A stretch of DNA of 64,000 bases from CALMRE01 sp964412895 (GCA_964412895.1 CAYPQK010000002.1:1-64000); one strand, 5' to 3'. Counted from the first letter of the stretch, positions 16,295 through 26,015 are shown. Notes: generated by a model from the letters alone, not told the origin. Numbers and translations are program-made.

Positions 16295-17012
16295 TAAGCG
16301 GCTCGTCGGCGAGCTTGAAACGGCGCTCGGCTTCCCGTTCACCGATACGGCGCTTCTCGAACAGGCCTTCATCCATCCGTCGCTCGACGCCGCGGGGGTG
16401 ACAAGCTATCAGCGGCTCGAATTCCTCGGCGACGAGGTGGTGGGACTGGCGGTATCGACGCTCCTTTACCGGCGCTTCCCCGATGCCGAAGAGGGCAAAT
16501 TGTCGCGGGCGCGGGCCAACCTCATCGACGAGGGAGGGCTCGCCGAGATGGCGCGGGCGCTCGGGCTGGGGGCGCTGATGCTTCTGGGGAAAGGGGAAGA
16601 GAAGACCCACGGCCGCGAAAAGGATTCGATACTGGCCGATATGTTCGAATCGCTCATGGCGGTCATTTACCTCAGCGGCGGCTGGACGGCCGCCTTCACG
16701 GCGGTCGACCGGATATTCACGCCGCGCTTCGGGGCGTCGCACGACATAGACGCGCTCCTCCTCCACATCGACCGCGATCATAAAACACGGCTTCAGGAAA
16801 TAGCGCAGGATCAGGGTATGCCGCTGCCCGAATACACCATCGTCGAGAAGCAGGGGCCCGACCATGAAAGCCTCTTCACCGTCGAGTGCCGGACGATGGG
16901 CTTCACGGCGCAGGGAAGCGGCCGCAACCGCAAGGCGGCGGAACAGGAGGCGGCGCGGCGGCTCATGGCGCAGATGCGCGACGGCACCGGAAAAAAGGAA
17001 AAAGGACGATAG
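16284..17012 (+). CDS. rnc: Ribonuclease III
   Basis: The protein has 242 residues. It cuts double-stranded RNA in rRNA maturation. The RNase III signature is RLEFLGDEVVG, keeping the catalytic Glu and Asp although the usual Ala after GD is Glu here. The second acidic pair is in DMFESLMAVIYLSGG. A double-stranded-RNA-binding domain occupies about residues 160-235 (KTRLQEIAQDQGMPLPEYTI, GSGRNRKAAEQEAARRLM). It overlaps rlmB by 11 bases and is followed after nine bases by dnaX. Confidence 0.95.
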   Translation: MALDKRLVGELETALGFPFTDTALLEQAFIHPSLDAAGVTSYQRLEFLGDEVVGLAVSTLLYRRFPDAEEGKLSRARANLIDEGGLAEMARALGLGALMLLGKGEEKTHGREKDSILADMFESLMAVIYLSGGWTAAFTAVDRIFTPRFGASHDIDALLLHIDRDHKTRLQEIAQDQGMPLPEYTIVEKQGPDHESLFTVECRTMGFTAQGSGRNRKAAEQEAARRLMAQMRDGTGKKEKGR

Positions 17013-17021
17013 GGGGGAGAG

Positions 17022-18674
17022 ATGAGTTATCAGGTCATCGCGCGCAAATGGCGGCCCAAACGGTTTGACGAGGTCATCGGGCAGGGGCATGTCACCACGG
17101 CGCTCAAATACGCCCTCCGCGAAGGACGGCCGGCCCCGGTGGTGCTGTTCACCGGCATCCGCGGCACCGGCAAGACGACGCTTGCCCGCATCCTCGTCAA
17201 GGCGCTCAACTGCCTCTCGCCGCTGCCCGACGGCGAGCCGTGCAATGTCTGCGAGAACTGCACCGAGATCATGGCGGGGCGCAGTCCCGATGTCTTCGAG
17301 ATAGACGGCGCCTCCAACAATTCGGTCGACGATGTCCGCACCATCCGCGAGAATATCTCCTACAGCCCGGTCAAATCGAAACGCAAGGCCTACATCATCG
17401 ACGAAGTGCACATGCTGTCGAAGTCGGCTTTCAACGCGCTCTTAAAAACGCTTGAAGAGCCGCCGTCGCACACCGCCTTCATACTCGCGACCACCGATCC
17501 GCAGAAAATTCCGACCACCGTCCTGTCGCGCTGTCAGCGCTACGATCTGAAAAGGCTCGGCCTCACCGATATCGTCACCCAGCTCGAAAAGATACTGACC
17601 GCCGAAGGGGTCGCCTTCGAACGCGATGCCTTATATCTCCTTGCCCGCGAAGGGGAGGGGAGCATGCGCGACGCCCAGACGCTGGTCGAACAGATGCTCG
17701 CCTTCGGTGAGCGGCAGGTGACCTGCGCGGTGGTGTCGCTCATCCTCGGAACGAGCGACCGGAAACTCATCCGCGACATCGTCACCGCTCTGGCCGCCCG
17801 CGACGCGAACGGCGCGGTGGCGGCGGTGCGCGGTATCTACGAGTCGGGCAAGGCGCTTGAAAAGGCGTCGCGCGATGTGCTCCTCACGCTCCACCATCTG
17901 GTCCTCGCCTCGTCGCTTGCCGACGACCGCTTCATCGAGGCGCCCGACGAGGAGAAAAAATGGGTGCGCGAGACGGCGAAGAAGTTGTCGGCCCCCGACT
18001 GGCTGCGCCTGTTCGACTACTGGAACGGCGAACATGACGCCATCGTCCGGAGCGATTATTCGCTGATGCTGTTCGAAGTGGCGGTGGTCATCGCCGCGTC
18101 GTTCCCCGCCATGGTCGATATCCGCGAACTGCTGGACCGGGTGGATGGCGCCCCCGCCGCGGCAAGCCCGAAGGCCGAACCGGTCGTAGCCGCGCCGAAA
18201 CCGGCGCCGGTGATACCGATGGTCCCGCCGGTCGAAAAGAAAAAAACACCGGAACCCGTTGCACCGAAGGAAGCACCGAAAAAAGAGACACCTCCCGTGA
18301 AGGAAGAACCGCCCGTCGCCGGATGGCGCGAGTTCCTTGACCGGTTCGCCGGCGAGGATCCGATGCTCGCCAGCGGCCTCAAGGCGGCCAAGTGCGTCGA
18401 GGAGGGGAACCTCGTGACGGTGCAGCTGTCCAAGGCGCTCGAAGCGGCGATAGGTCCGAAACGGACGGCGGTCGAGAGACGCTACGCGGCGCTGACCGGC
18501 GGCAAAAAGCTCAAGTTCGAGGCCGAGGTGGCGGGCGGCCGCGCCGTCACCGAGGAAGAGGCGAAAGAGGATGCCGAAAAGACCGCGAAGATGAAGGATG
18601 AGATACGGAAGGACGGCACCGTCAAGGATATGGAACAGCTCGGCTTCGACCTCAAAAAGATAGTCAAGACATGA
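17022..18674 (+). CDS. dnaX: DNA polymerase III subunit gamma/tau
   Basis: The protein has 550 residues. It is the clamp-loader ATPase of the replisome. Visible motifs are RPKRFDEVIGQ, Walker A GIRGTGKTT, a four-Cys zinc site (CLSPLPDGEPCNVCENC), Walker B IIDEVHML, and sensor TTDPQKIPTTVLSRCQRYD. A Pro/Lys-rich linker lies at about 380-430, followed by a tau-like tail. A run of seven A at 18240-18246 falls in this linker, and both other frames stop within about 100 bases of it, so a shorter gamma form by slippage is conceivable. The next gene starts within its stop codon (ATGA). Confidence 0.95.
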   Translation: MSYQVIARKWRPKRFDEVIGQGHVTTALKYALREGRPAPVVLFTGIRGTGKTTLARILVKALNCLSPLPDGEPCNVCENCTEIMAGRSPDVFEIDGASNNSVDDVRTIRENISYSPVKSKRKAYIIDEVHMLSKSAFNALLKTLEEPPSHTAFILATTDPQKIPTTVLSRCQRYDLKRLGLTDIVTQLEKILTAEGVAFERDALYLLAREGEGSMRDAQTLVEQMLAFGERQVTCAVVSLILGTSDRKLIRDIVTALAARDANGAVAAVRGIYESGKALEKASRDVLLTLHHLVLASSLADDRFIEAPDEEKKWVRETAKKLSAPDWLRLFDYWNGEHDAIVRSDYSLMLFEVAVVIAASFPAMVDIRELLDRVDGAPAAASPKAEPVVAAPKPAPVIPMVPPVEKKKTPEPVAPKEAPKKETPPVKEEPPVAGWREFLDRFAGEDPMLASGLKAAKCVEEGNLVTVQLSKALEAAIGPKRTAVERRYAALTGGKKLKFEAEVAGGRAVTEEEAKEDAEKTAKMKDEIRKDGTVKDMEQLGFDLKKIVKT

Positions 18675-20857
18675 TCCGTCGTCTCCCTTCGTTCATAGCC
18701 GCGCTCTGCATCTTCGCCCTCTTTTTCCTGTGGGGCACCAAGGCGACCCCGTGGCTCTTCTTCACCGCCTTCTGGCCGATGATACACCTCATCTACGGCG
18801 CGTCCGCGGCGCTCATCGCGATATTTTTCTTCGCCGCCCCCGGCGCGACCCGCCGTCTCTTCAACGCGCTGGTCCGGCGCCGGTACCTCATCATACCGCC
18901 GATCGCCGGCGTCGCGACCCTGCTCATCACGATCTTCGTGTTCCAGAATGTCCCGCATGTCATAGACGCGTCGCATTTTCTGTGGACCGCGCGGCTGCTG
19001 CGGGAGGGTTCGCTATCGCTCCCGGTGAGCGAGCTCTACGAATACAGCGATGTCACCTTCATGCTACGCGACGGCGGCAGTTACTATTCGCTGTTCCTTC
19101 CGGGGTTCTCGCTGTTCCTCGCGCTGTTCGACCTGTTCGGCGCCGCGTCGCTGCTGGTGCCGCTGTGCACCGCCCTGTCGGTGTGGCTGACCGGCCGTAT
19201 CGCCGATAAGTTCTTCAACTCGCGGGTGAGTCTGCTTGCCATGGCGCTTTGCACCGTGTCGTCGTTCTTCCTGTTCATGGGCGCGAGCTTCATGACCCAC
19301 AATTTCAACCTGTTCCTCGTGATGCTGTCGGTGTGGCTGGTGGCGTGCGATCCGCGGAGTTGCCGCGGCCTCCTCCTCGCTTCGACCGCGCTCGCGATCA
19401 CCTTTTTCGTCCGGCCGCAGAACGCGGTGTTCAGTTATATCCCGCTCGGCGTCTATCTGTTGGTAAAACGGGTCGGTCTCCGGCCGCTTTTCGCCTTCGC
19501 CCTCCCGGCGGTGCTCGGCGCGGGGGGCCTGCTCCTCTACAACCATACGATGACGGGAGACCCGTTCCTTTTCCCGCAGGATGTCTATTTCTCGGTCATC
19601 GAACCGGTACCGCACTGCCACCGCATCGGGATGGGAACCGGCTGTCCCAACACCGAAGGGAGATTCCTGCCGGCCGAAGGGCTGACGCTCGACTATGCCT
19701 ACTGGGTCACCTACACGCGGCTGACCCTGATGCTCTTCAATGTCACGGGGCATCCCTATCCGTTCCTGTTCCTCGCGGTCGCCTTTCTGTTCGGCCTGCG
19801 GCGCAGTTTGTTCCTCTCCTCGTTCTTTCTCTGTTTCTTCGCGGGCTACTTTTTCTTCTATCTGCCGGGGAACCTTTTCGGGCCGCGCTACTTCACCGAA
19901 GTGACGATGCTTCTGCTCATACCGGCCGCCTTCGGCATCGTGATGACGGCGCGGAAGCTTCCGCGCCGTCTGCGGCCGCTCATCGCCGCGGTCCCTATCG
20001 CCGGGATGCTTTTCGTCGACGGGTTCATCATGCCCGAACTGATCGACCGCTACAACGACCGTTTCTGGGCCACCGACCGCTCCTTCGAGGAGGCCATAGC
20101 GGAGCACCGGATAGTCGACAGCGTCGTCTTCGTCCCCGAATCGCACCACGCGATGATGCTCAACACCCAGACCCGGCCGCCGTTCGACGCCTACGGCAAC
20201 CTCATCGTCAAGGACCTCGGCCGCGAGAACTACTACGGCGCCGCCTATTTCATGGAAAAGTACGGGCTGAAGAATGCCTATGTCATCGACTATTATCCGA
20301 AACTGCGCAATCTCGCGGTGGTCGAGGAGCTGGCCGAGTTCCGCCTACGGGATATCTGGATAGAATTCGAGAATAAAGGACGACCGCTCACCGGCAAACC
20401 GGCCTACGCCACGCCGGTAGCGGTGGGACTCAAACTGAACCACCTCCCCTTCGCCGTGCTCGACGACAAGCTCGATTTCAGCAACGATGTGGGCTATGCG
20501 GTCCTTTTCGGCGAACTGTCGCCCGAAAGTTATTACGATCTCTCCCACCCGATACTCGACCCCGGCACCTACGAACTGACGGTGGAATTCCTCGGCGCCC
20601 CGTGCGGCGGGAGCTTCTCGCTGACGGTCAACGACTCGAAAGTGCTTGATTTTTCCGCCTTCGACGCCGACTATGTGTTCCACAAGGTGCGGACGCAGGC
20701 GCCGCTCACGGCGGGAAAGAACCGCTTCTCCTTCGTGCCGCACAACGGGCAGAGTTGTCTGGTGCTCGATTATATCCGCCTGCGGAAGGTGGAGGAGGAG
20801 GCGCCGGTCGATTATCCCGACTATCTGCCGCCCGAAAAAGAGGAACTCAACCGCTGA
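18671..20857 (+). CDS. Polytopic membrane protein, GT-C glycosyltransferase-like
   Basis: The protein has 728 residues. Its ATG overlaps the dnaX stop. About ten transmembrane helices fill residues 1-450, with a short acidic loop after the second or third helix (VIDASHFLWTARLLREGSLS), as in lipid-linked sugar transferases of the PMT/ArnT type. The C-terminal ~250 residues are soluble and beta-rich (GSFSLTVNDSKVLDFS) and should lie outside the membrane. A role in glycosylating lipid or protein is an inference from topology only. The gene ends one base before the convergent gene's stop, leaving no room for a terminator. Confidence 0.6.
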   Translation: MIRRLPSFIAALCIFALFFLWGTKATPWLFFTAFWPMIHLIYGASAALIAIFFFAAPGATRRLFNALVRRRYLIIPPIAGVATLLITIFVFQNVPHVIDASHFLWTARLLREGSLSLPVSELYEYSDVTFMLRDGGSYYSLFLPGFSLFLALFDLFGAASLLVPLCTALSVWLTGRIADKFFNSRVSLLAMALCTVSSFFLFMGASFMTHNFNLFLVMLSVWLVACDPRSCRGLLLASTALAITFFVRPQNAVFSYIPLGVYLLVKRVGLRPLFAFALPAVLGAGGLLLYNHTMTGDPFLFPQDVYFSVIEPVPHCHRIGMGTGCPNTEGRFLPAEGLTLDYAYWVTYTRLTLMLFNVTGHPYPFLFLAVAFLFGLRRSLFLSSFFLCFFAGYFFFYLPGNLFGPRYFTEVTMLLLIPAAFGIVMTARKLPRRLRPLIAAVPIAGMLFVDGFIMPELIDRYNDRFWATDRSFEEAIAEHRIVDSVVFVPESHHAMMLNTQTRPPFDAYGNLIVKDLGRENYYGAAYFMEKYGLKNAYVIDYYPKLRNLAVVEELAEFRLRDIWIEFENKGRPLTGKPAYATPVAVGLKLNHLPFAVLDDKLDFSNDVGYAVLFGELSPESYYDLSHPILDPGTYELTVEFLGAPCGGSFSLTVNDSKVLDFSAFDADYVFHKVRTQAPLTAGKNRFSFVPHNGQSCLVLDYIRLRKVEEEAPVDYPDYLPPEKEELNR

Positions 20858-21529
20858 TCACTTCTCGGGGCTGACCGGGTCGAACGGCGGGTCCGATATC
20901 TCCTGAAAATGGTCCTGCACCGTCTCCGAATCCTCGCCGACGCTCCCCGGCGTTTCATAGGAGCCGCCCACCTGATCGGTGCCGGCGGCGTCCAGCGGGT
21001 CGTCGCCCTTCATGCCGCCCGGCCGTTCGGTGACCATGTCGTCGATGAAGCCGACGCACATCGCGTCGTTGATGCCGTCGCCTTTGCCGCAGGAGCCGCT
21101 CTTGGTGCCGTCGGTCTCCCGTTTGGTCTCGCTGCCGTCGGATACCTTCGTGAGCTGGCGGTGACACGCCTGCGCCTCGATAACGGCCTTTTTCGACGCC
21201 TCGCCGAGCCCCCGCAGAAGGGCGAGCTGCGCCTTGGCCGGCTCCGTTTTACCGGCGCCGATAAGGTCGCCCATCCGCTCCTGCGCCGTAACGGCGCTCG
21301 CGGCGACGCCGCGGCTGGTGACCGCCGCATCGTCAAGACACAGTTTCCATCGGATATCCTTTTCGCTGACCGCCTGTTTGACCATCTCCGCTATTTTTGC
21401 CTCGTTCGACTGACATTCCTGAATGATGACGGAAGCTTCGCTGTTCATCCCGTCGGGCGAAAAGGCGCCATCGGCGGCCGTTGCGAGACCCGTAAGAATA
21501 AAAAGGGCAACGAACAAAAACACCCGCAT
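20858..21529 (-). CDS. Exported protein of unknown function
   Basis: The protein has 223 residues. A signal peptide is visible (MRVFLFVALFILTGLATAADG) without a lipobox cysteine, so a soluble periplasmic protein is likely. Residues 30-130 are helical and rich in Ala, Glu and Lys (IIQECQSNEAKIAEMVKQAV). Four cysteines occur (ECQ, KLCLDD, EACHRQ, GSCGKG). The C-terminal ~80 residues are acidic and Gly/Asp/Pro-rich, probably disordered. I do not recognise a family. It converges on the membrane glycosyltransferase-like gene with no spacing. Confidence 0.6.
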   Translation of the reverse strand: MRVFLFVALFILTGLATAADGAFSPDGMNSEASVIIQECQSNEAKIAEMVKQAVSEKDIRWKLCLDDAAVTSRGVAASAVTAQERMGDLIGAGKTEPAKAQLALLRGLGEASKKAVIEAQACHRQLTKVSDGSETKRETDGTKSGSCGKGDGINDAMCVGFIDDMVTERPGGMKGDDPLDAAGTDQVGGSYETPGSVGEDSETVQDHFQEISDPPFDPVSPEK

Positions 21530-21609
21530 GACGGTATCCTCCGCAAAAAGTATCCTTTAGTAGGACAACGAACCGGAGTCCGATGTCGCAAAAAATGTCG
21601 TCGCCGCCT

Positions 21610-21638
21610 CTGGCAATTATCGGCGATGCGATTATAGT
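21610..21638 (+). promoter_or_regulatory. Promoter for the rhomboid gene
   Basis: CTGGCA at 21610-21615, a 17-base spacer and TATAGT at 21633-21638, followed by GGAGG and ATG 21656. Confidence 0.55.
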
Positions 21639-21655
21639 GAAGCGCGGAGGTGCGG

Positions 21656-22546
21656 ATGTTACCGGCACACGATGAGACCTACATACCCCTCGCGGCGTCG
21701 CGCGACCGGCGCTTTATCGACCGCTGGGCGCTCATCATGTCGGCGAAGAACATCCCGCACGAGGTCTACAACCTGCCCGACGGCTGGACGCTCTATGTCC
21801 GTGCCGCCGATGCCGTTCTGGCCGAGCGGGAGATAGAACAGTACGAGGCGGGCGAACGGGAACGGAAGACGAAACGGCGGTGGCCCAGCTATTTTCCCGA
21901 ATCGATGCCGGGACTCGTGCTGGTGCTGTGCCTGTTGGCCCTATTCCATTCGTTCACCTACGCGCCGCCGGGCCGTTCGTTCTGGCTCGATCTGGGGCAC
22001 GCCTCGGCGAGCCGCATCACCGACGGGCAGTGGTGGCTTACGATAACGGCGCTCACGCTCCACAGCGATCTCCAGCATGTCGGCTCCAACATCGTCTTCG
22101 GTGGTATCGTTGTCTGGGCTTTGCGCCGCGTCATCGGCGCGGGGCGCGTCTGGCCGCTGGTGCTCTTGTCCGGCGCTCTGGGCAACTATTTCAATGCCTT
22201 GTTCTATGCTTCGGCGCATAACTCCATCGGCGCCTCCACGGCGGTCTTCGCGGCGGTCGGCATCCTTGCGGCGGTGCAGGCGGCCGAGCGGTTCCGGATG
22301 CCGCGTACCCGCATCTGGATACCGTTCGCGGCGGGGCTATCGCTCCTCGCGATGCTCGGGACGAGCGAAAAGACCGATGTCATGGCGCACTTTTTCGGCT
22401 TTCTCGCGGGGGTCGGGGTCGGTTTCGCCGCCCTGCCGGCGCTGAAAAAGGATCTCTTCACCGGCCGCGCGGCGGGACTGTTCCTGTCGCTCTTTTCCTT
22501 CGCCGTGGTTATCATCGCGTGGGGCATGGCGTTCCTCTACCGTTAG
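21656..22546 (+). CDS. Rhomboid-family intramembrane serine protease
   Basis: The protein has 296 residues. ATG 21656 is preferred to GTG 21650, which lies inside the GGAGG ribosome site. A soluble N-terminus of about 80 residues precedes six or so transmembrane helices. The rhomboid motifs are LTLHSDLQHVGSN (helix 2), NSIGASTAVFAAVG with catalytic Ser194, and DVMAHFFGFLAG with catalytic His245. Rhomboids cleave transmembrane substrates inside the membrane; the substrate here is unknown. It is transcribed from its own promoter, and metG has a separate promoter five bases after its stop. Confidence 0.9.
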   Translation: MLPAHDETYIPLAASRDRRFIDRWALIMSAKNIPHEVYNLPDGWTLYVRAADAVLAEREIEQYEAGERERKTKRRWPSYFPESMPGLVLVLCLLALFHSFTYAPPGRSFWLDLGHASASRITDGQWWLTITALTLHSDLQHVGSNIVFGGIVVWALRRVIGAGRVWPLVLLSGALGNYFNALFYASAHNSIGASTAVFAAVGILAAVQAAERFRMPRTRIWIPFAAGLSLLAMLGTSEKTDVMAHFFGFLAGVGVGFAALPALKKDLFTGRAAGLFLSLFSFAVVIIAWGMAFLYR

Positions 22547-22550
22547 CTAG

Positions 22551-22578
22551 TTGACGGCGCACGAATTTTAGATATACT
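22551..22578 (+). promoter_or_regulatory. Promoter of metG
   Basis: TTGACG at 22551-22556, a 16-base spacer and TATACT at 22573-22578, 29 bases ahead of ATG 22608. Confidence 0.7.
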
Positions 22579-22607
22579 CCCCCCGTTTTTGATAACCGGA
22601 GGAACTC

Positions 22608-24278
22608 ATGCGGTATCTTGTCACCTCGGCGCTCCCGTACGCGAACGGCCCGATACATCTGGGACATATCGCCGGCGCCTATCTTCCCGCCGACATCTAT
22701 GTCCGCTCCCTGCGCAATAAAAAGCGCGAAGTGCTCTACATCTGCGGTACCGACGAACACGGCGTCCCGATCACCATCAACGCCGAACAGAACGGCAAGA
22801 CGCCCACTCAAGTGGTGGCCGAGAATCATAAGATAATAGAGGAAGCCTTCCGCCGTCTCGAGATGAGTTTCGACATCTTCTCGGGGACCAGCACCTGTCC
22901 GGAGCACGCAAAACTGTCGCAGGATTTCTTCCTGACGCTCCAGAAGAACGGCTTCATCTCGGAACGCGATGTCGATCAGTTTTACTGCGACCACGACGCG
23001 ATGTTCCTTCCCGACCGCTATGTCGAAGGGGTCTGTCCCCACTGCGGCAAAGGGGCGCGCGGCGACCAGTGCGACTACTGCGGCAACGCCCTCAATTCGC
23101 TCGACCTCAAAGAACCCAAATGCAAAATATGCAGCAAGACGCCGGTCGTTAAAAGTTCGCGCCACTGGTTCCTCGATCTCGATAAGTTCCAGAAAGATCT
23201 CGATATCTGGCTCAAGGGGAAGCCGCACTGGAAGGCCAATGTCAAGGCCTTCTGCGAGCAGTGGTTCCAGCGCGGACTCGAACCGCGTGGCATCACCCGC
23301 GACATCTCGTGGGGCGTTCCGGTGCCCATCGACGGTGCGACCGGCAAGGTGCTCTATGTCTGGTTCGACGCCCCGATCGGGTACATCTCCTTCACCATCG
23401 AACTGTTCCGAAAGCTCGGTCGGACCGAGGATTGGAAGAAATGGTGGCAGGGCGGGAAGGATGTCAAACTGGTCCATTTCATCGGCAAGGACAACATCGT
23501 CTTCCACGCCATCATCTGGCCCGCGATGCTGATGGGACAGAAAGCCGACTGGAAACTGCCCGACGAGATACCGGCCAACGAGTTCCTCAACCTCGAAGGC
23601 GACAAGTTCTCCACCTCGAAGAACTACGCCATCTGGGTCCACGAATTCCTGAACGATTTCAATAGCGATGTGATCCGTTACTACCTCGCGCAGATCGCTC
23701 CCGAGGCGAAGGACGCCGACTTCTCGCTGAAGGGTTTCCAGACCGCCAACAACTCGGAGCTCGCCGACATCTACGGCAACTTCGTCAACCGCGTTCTGTC
23801 GTTCACCCGCAAGTTCTTCGACGGCACGCTCGGCGGCGAGGTGTCGTTCACCGACGCCGAGACACAGCTCTGGGTCGAAGCGAAAAAACAGGCCGACATC
23901 ATTCAGGAATGTTACGACACTTACAAAGTGCGCGACGCGGTCTTCCACCTGATGGAGCTGGGTCGCATCGCCAACCGCTATGTCGATACGAGCGCCCCGT
24001 GGTCGCTGCGGAAGACCGACGAAAAACGGTGCAAGGCGGTGCTGCTGACCTGCCTCAACCTCATCGATACCCTCGCGACCGCCTTCGAGCCGATCACCCC
24101 GGTGGCGTCGCGCAAGGTCAAAAAGATGCTCAATATGCCCGAGACCTTCGATTTCGATACCCTCTGCGCACAGCCGATGAAGCCGGGACACACCATCGGC
24201 GAACCGTCGGTCCTCTACCCGAAGATCGAAGATCCGGCGATAGCGGTGTGGCGTGACAAACTGGGATTAAAGTCATAG
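22608..24278 (+). CDS. metG: Methionyl-tRNA synthetase
   Basis: The protein has 556 residues. It charges tRNA-Met. The N-terminus YLVTSALPYANGPIHLGHIAG contains the HIGH-type signature (HLGH). A zinc knuckle with CPHCGKG, CDYCGNA and CKICSK lies at about 143-176. The KMSKS loop reads KFSTSK, a known variant. The anticodon-binding helical domain follows. The C-terminal tRNA-binding domain present in longer forms is absent, so this is the short type. It is followed by a YqeY-like gene after 17 bases, likely on the same transcript. Confidence 0.96.
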   Translation: MRYLVTSALPYANGPIHLGHIAGAYLPADIYVRSLRNKKREVLYICGTDEHGVPITINAEQNGKTPTQVVAENHKIIEEAFRRLEMSFDIFSGTSTCPEHAKLSQDFFLTLQKNGFISERDVDQFYCDHDAMFLPDRYVEGVCPHCGKGARGDQCDYCGNALNSLDLKEPKCKICSKTPVVKSSRHWFLDLDKFQKDLDIWLKGKPHWKANVKAFCEQWFQRGLEPRGITRDISWGVPVPIDGATGKVLYVWFDAPIGYISFTIELFRKLGRTEDWKKWWQGGKDVKLVHFIGKDNIVFHAIIWPAMLMGQKADWKLPDEIPANEFLNLEGDKFSTSKNYAIWVHEFLNDFNSDVIRYYLAQIAPEAKDADFSLKGFQTANNSELADIYGNFVNRVLSFTRKFFDGTLGGEVSFTDAETQLWVEAKKQADIIQECYDTYKVRDAVFHLMELGRIANRYVDTSAPWSLRKTDEKRCKAVLLTCLNLIDTLATAFEPITPVASRKVKKMLNMPETFDFDTLCAQPMKPGHTIGEPSVLYPKIEDPAIAVWRDKLGLKS

Positions 24279-24295
24279 AATAAAAGGAGTTAGCG

Positions 24296-24730
24296 ATGCT
24301 CGCGAACATCAGGAAAGATCTCTTTGAGGCGAAGAAGGCGCACGATCTGGTGAAGTCGAATCTCCTCTCGACCCTGCTGGGCGAGGCGATGGCGGTCGGC
24401 AAGAATGCCGGTAACCGCGAAACGACCCCCGAAGAGGTGATGCAGATCATCCGCAAGTTCATGAAGAATATCGACGAGACCATCGTCATTCTCACCGCCG
24501 AAGCGAAACCGGTCGATAAAGAAAAAGCCGAGCGGGCGATACTTGAAGGCTATCTCCCCAAACAGCTCACCGCCGAAGAACTCGCCAAAGCCATTGACGA
24601 TATCGTCGCGACCCTCCCCGAAAAGTCGCCCAAGGCGATGGGGCAGGTGATGGCAAAACTCAAGGAGCTGTATGTCGGCCGTTACGACGGCAAGACGGCG
24701 AATCAGTTGGTGAAAGAGAAGTTGGCGTAA
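24296..24730 (+). CDS. GatB/YqeY-domain protein
   Basis: The protein has 144 residues, the usual length for YqeY. It is helical, with the family pattern of KSNLLSTLLGEAMAVGKNAG near the start, LEGYLPKQLTAEELAKAIDD in the middle and GQVMAKLKELYVGRYDGKTA near the end. The domain is shared with the C-terminus of the GatB amidotransferase and is thought to bind tRNA; the free-standing protein has no firm role. GGAG upstream of ATG 24296 supports the start. Its place behind metG fits a tRNA-related function. Confidence 0.88.
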   Translation: MLANIRKDLFEAKKAHDLVKSNLLSTLLGEAMAVGKNAGNRETTPEEVMQIIRKFMKNIDETIVILTAEAKPVDKEKAERAILEGYLPKQLTAEELAKAIDDIVATLPEKSPKAMGQVMAKLKELYVGRYDGKTANQLVKEKLA

Positions 24731-24740
24731 GAATACGGTT

Positions 24741-25955
24741 TTATTCGAAATAGGCCTGTTCGCCGTGGAGTGCGGAGTCGAGGCCGTCCGACTCTTCCTG
24801 CTCGGAAAGTTTGACCGGCGTTATCTGATCGATGACCACCAGCATCAAGTACGAAACGACAAAGGCATAGACCGATGCGCCCAGCACCGCGACCGTCTCC
24901 TTGAAGAAGAAGGCGATGTTGCCGTTCAGCAGACCGTCGGCCCCGGCGGGGTTGACCGCTTTGCTGGCGAATATCCCTAGTAATATTATGCCGATGGTCC
25001 CGCCGACGCCGTGGACGCCCCAGACATCGAGCGCGTCGTCCCATTTGAGTTTGTTCTTGAGCATGACGGCGAGGTAGCAGACGCCGCCGGCGATCATGCC
25101 GATGAGCGCCGCGTGATGGGTGCTGACAAACCCGGCGGCCGGGGTGATGGTGGCCAGTCCGGCGACCGATCCGGTGAGCAGGCCGACGAATTTCGGTTTC
25201 TTGCTCTGGATCCATTCGATGAAGAGCCATGTCACGCCGGCGAACGACGCCGCCACATCGGTGTTGAGGAACGCGAGTCCGGTCACCGCATCGACCTGCA
25301 ACTCGCTGCCTGCATTGAACCCGTACCAGCCGAACCAGAGCAGGCCGGTGCCCAGCGCGACCAGCGGTATCGAATGCGGCCCGTATTCGGCCACCTTACG
25401 CTTACCGACGAAGAAGACCGACGCGAGCGCCGCCATACCGGCTATCGCATGGACCACGATGCCGCCGGCGAAGTCGAGCACGCCCCACTGCTGGAGTATG
25501 CCGCCGCCCCACACCATGTGGCAGAAGGGGAAGTAGACGATCATCAGCCAACCGACCAAAAAGATCAGGTAGGCCTTGAAACTGACGCGGTTGGTGAAGG
25601 CGCCGGTGATGAGCGCCGGGGTGATGATGGCGAACATCATCTGGTAGGCAATGAACACCAGCAGCGGGATGTTGTTGTTGGTCGAGAAGGTGTCGTTGAG
25701 GGTGATCCCCGCCATGAAGGCATGGTCGAGGTTCCCGATGACGCCGCCCACATCGCCGCTGAAACAGAGCGAATAGCCGCAGACATACCACAGCACCGTG
25801 GTGACGCCCATCGATACGAAACTTTGGATCATGATGGCCAGAACATTCTTGCGGCCGACCAGACCGCCGTAGAAGAAGGCCAGACCGGGCGTCATGAGCA
25901 TGACCAGACTGGTGGCCAGCAGCATAAACCCGGTGTTGCCGGTGTCGAATTGCAT
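24741..25955 (-). CDS. amt: Ammonium transporter Amt
   Basis: The protein has 404 residues. I chose the ATG at 25955 because GGAGG precedes it; the open frame extends to 26009 without support. It has about 11 transmembrane helices with the Amt signatures LMTPGLAFFYGGLVGRKNVL and DFAGGIVVHAIAGMAAL, the conserved pore His in VHAIAG and a second in DVWGVHGVGG. It lets ammonium enter the cell. No GlnK gene is next to it, which is unusual. Across the intergenic region, on the other strand, are a response regulator and a kinase followed by a second, Rh-type ammonium channel. Confidence 0.95.
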   Translation of the reverse strand: MQFDTGNTGFMLLATSLVMLMTPGLAFFYGGLVGRKNVLAIMIQSFVSMGVTTVLWYVCGYSLCFSGDVGGVIGNLDHAFMAGITLNDTFSTNNNIPLLVFIAYQMMFAIITPALITGAFTNRVSFKAYLIFLVGWLMIVYFPFCHMVWGGGILQQWGVLDFAGGIVVHAIAGMAALASVFFVGKRKVAEYGPHSIPLVALGTGLLWFGWYGFNAGSELQVDAVTGLAFLNTDVAASFAGVTWLFIEWIQSKKPKFVGLLTGSVAGLATITPAAGFVSTHHAALIGMIAGGVCYLAVMLKNKLKWDDALDVWGVHGVGGTIGIILLGIFASKAVNPAGADGLLNGNIAFFFKETVAVLGASVYAFVVSYLMLVVIDQITPVKLSEQEESDGLDSALHGEQAYFE

Positions 25956-26015
25956 GGATCCCTCCAAAAAAAGAGATAGTGACGGAAGATCATATAGCAC
26001 ACCGACCATAGCATT

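Noticed and set aside
22512..24191. Minus-strand frame of 559 codons over metG
   Set aside because: The plus-strand product is an unmistakable methionyl-tRNA synthetase; the antisense frame has no motif or ribosome site.
24731..24746. GAATA/TATTC hairpin between the YqeY-like gene and amt
   Set aside because: Five A/T-rich pairs without a T run are too weak for a terminator.
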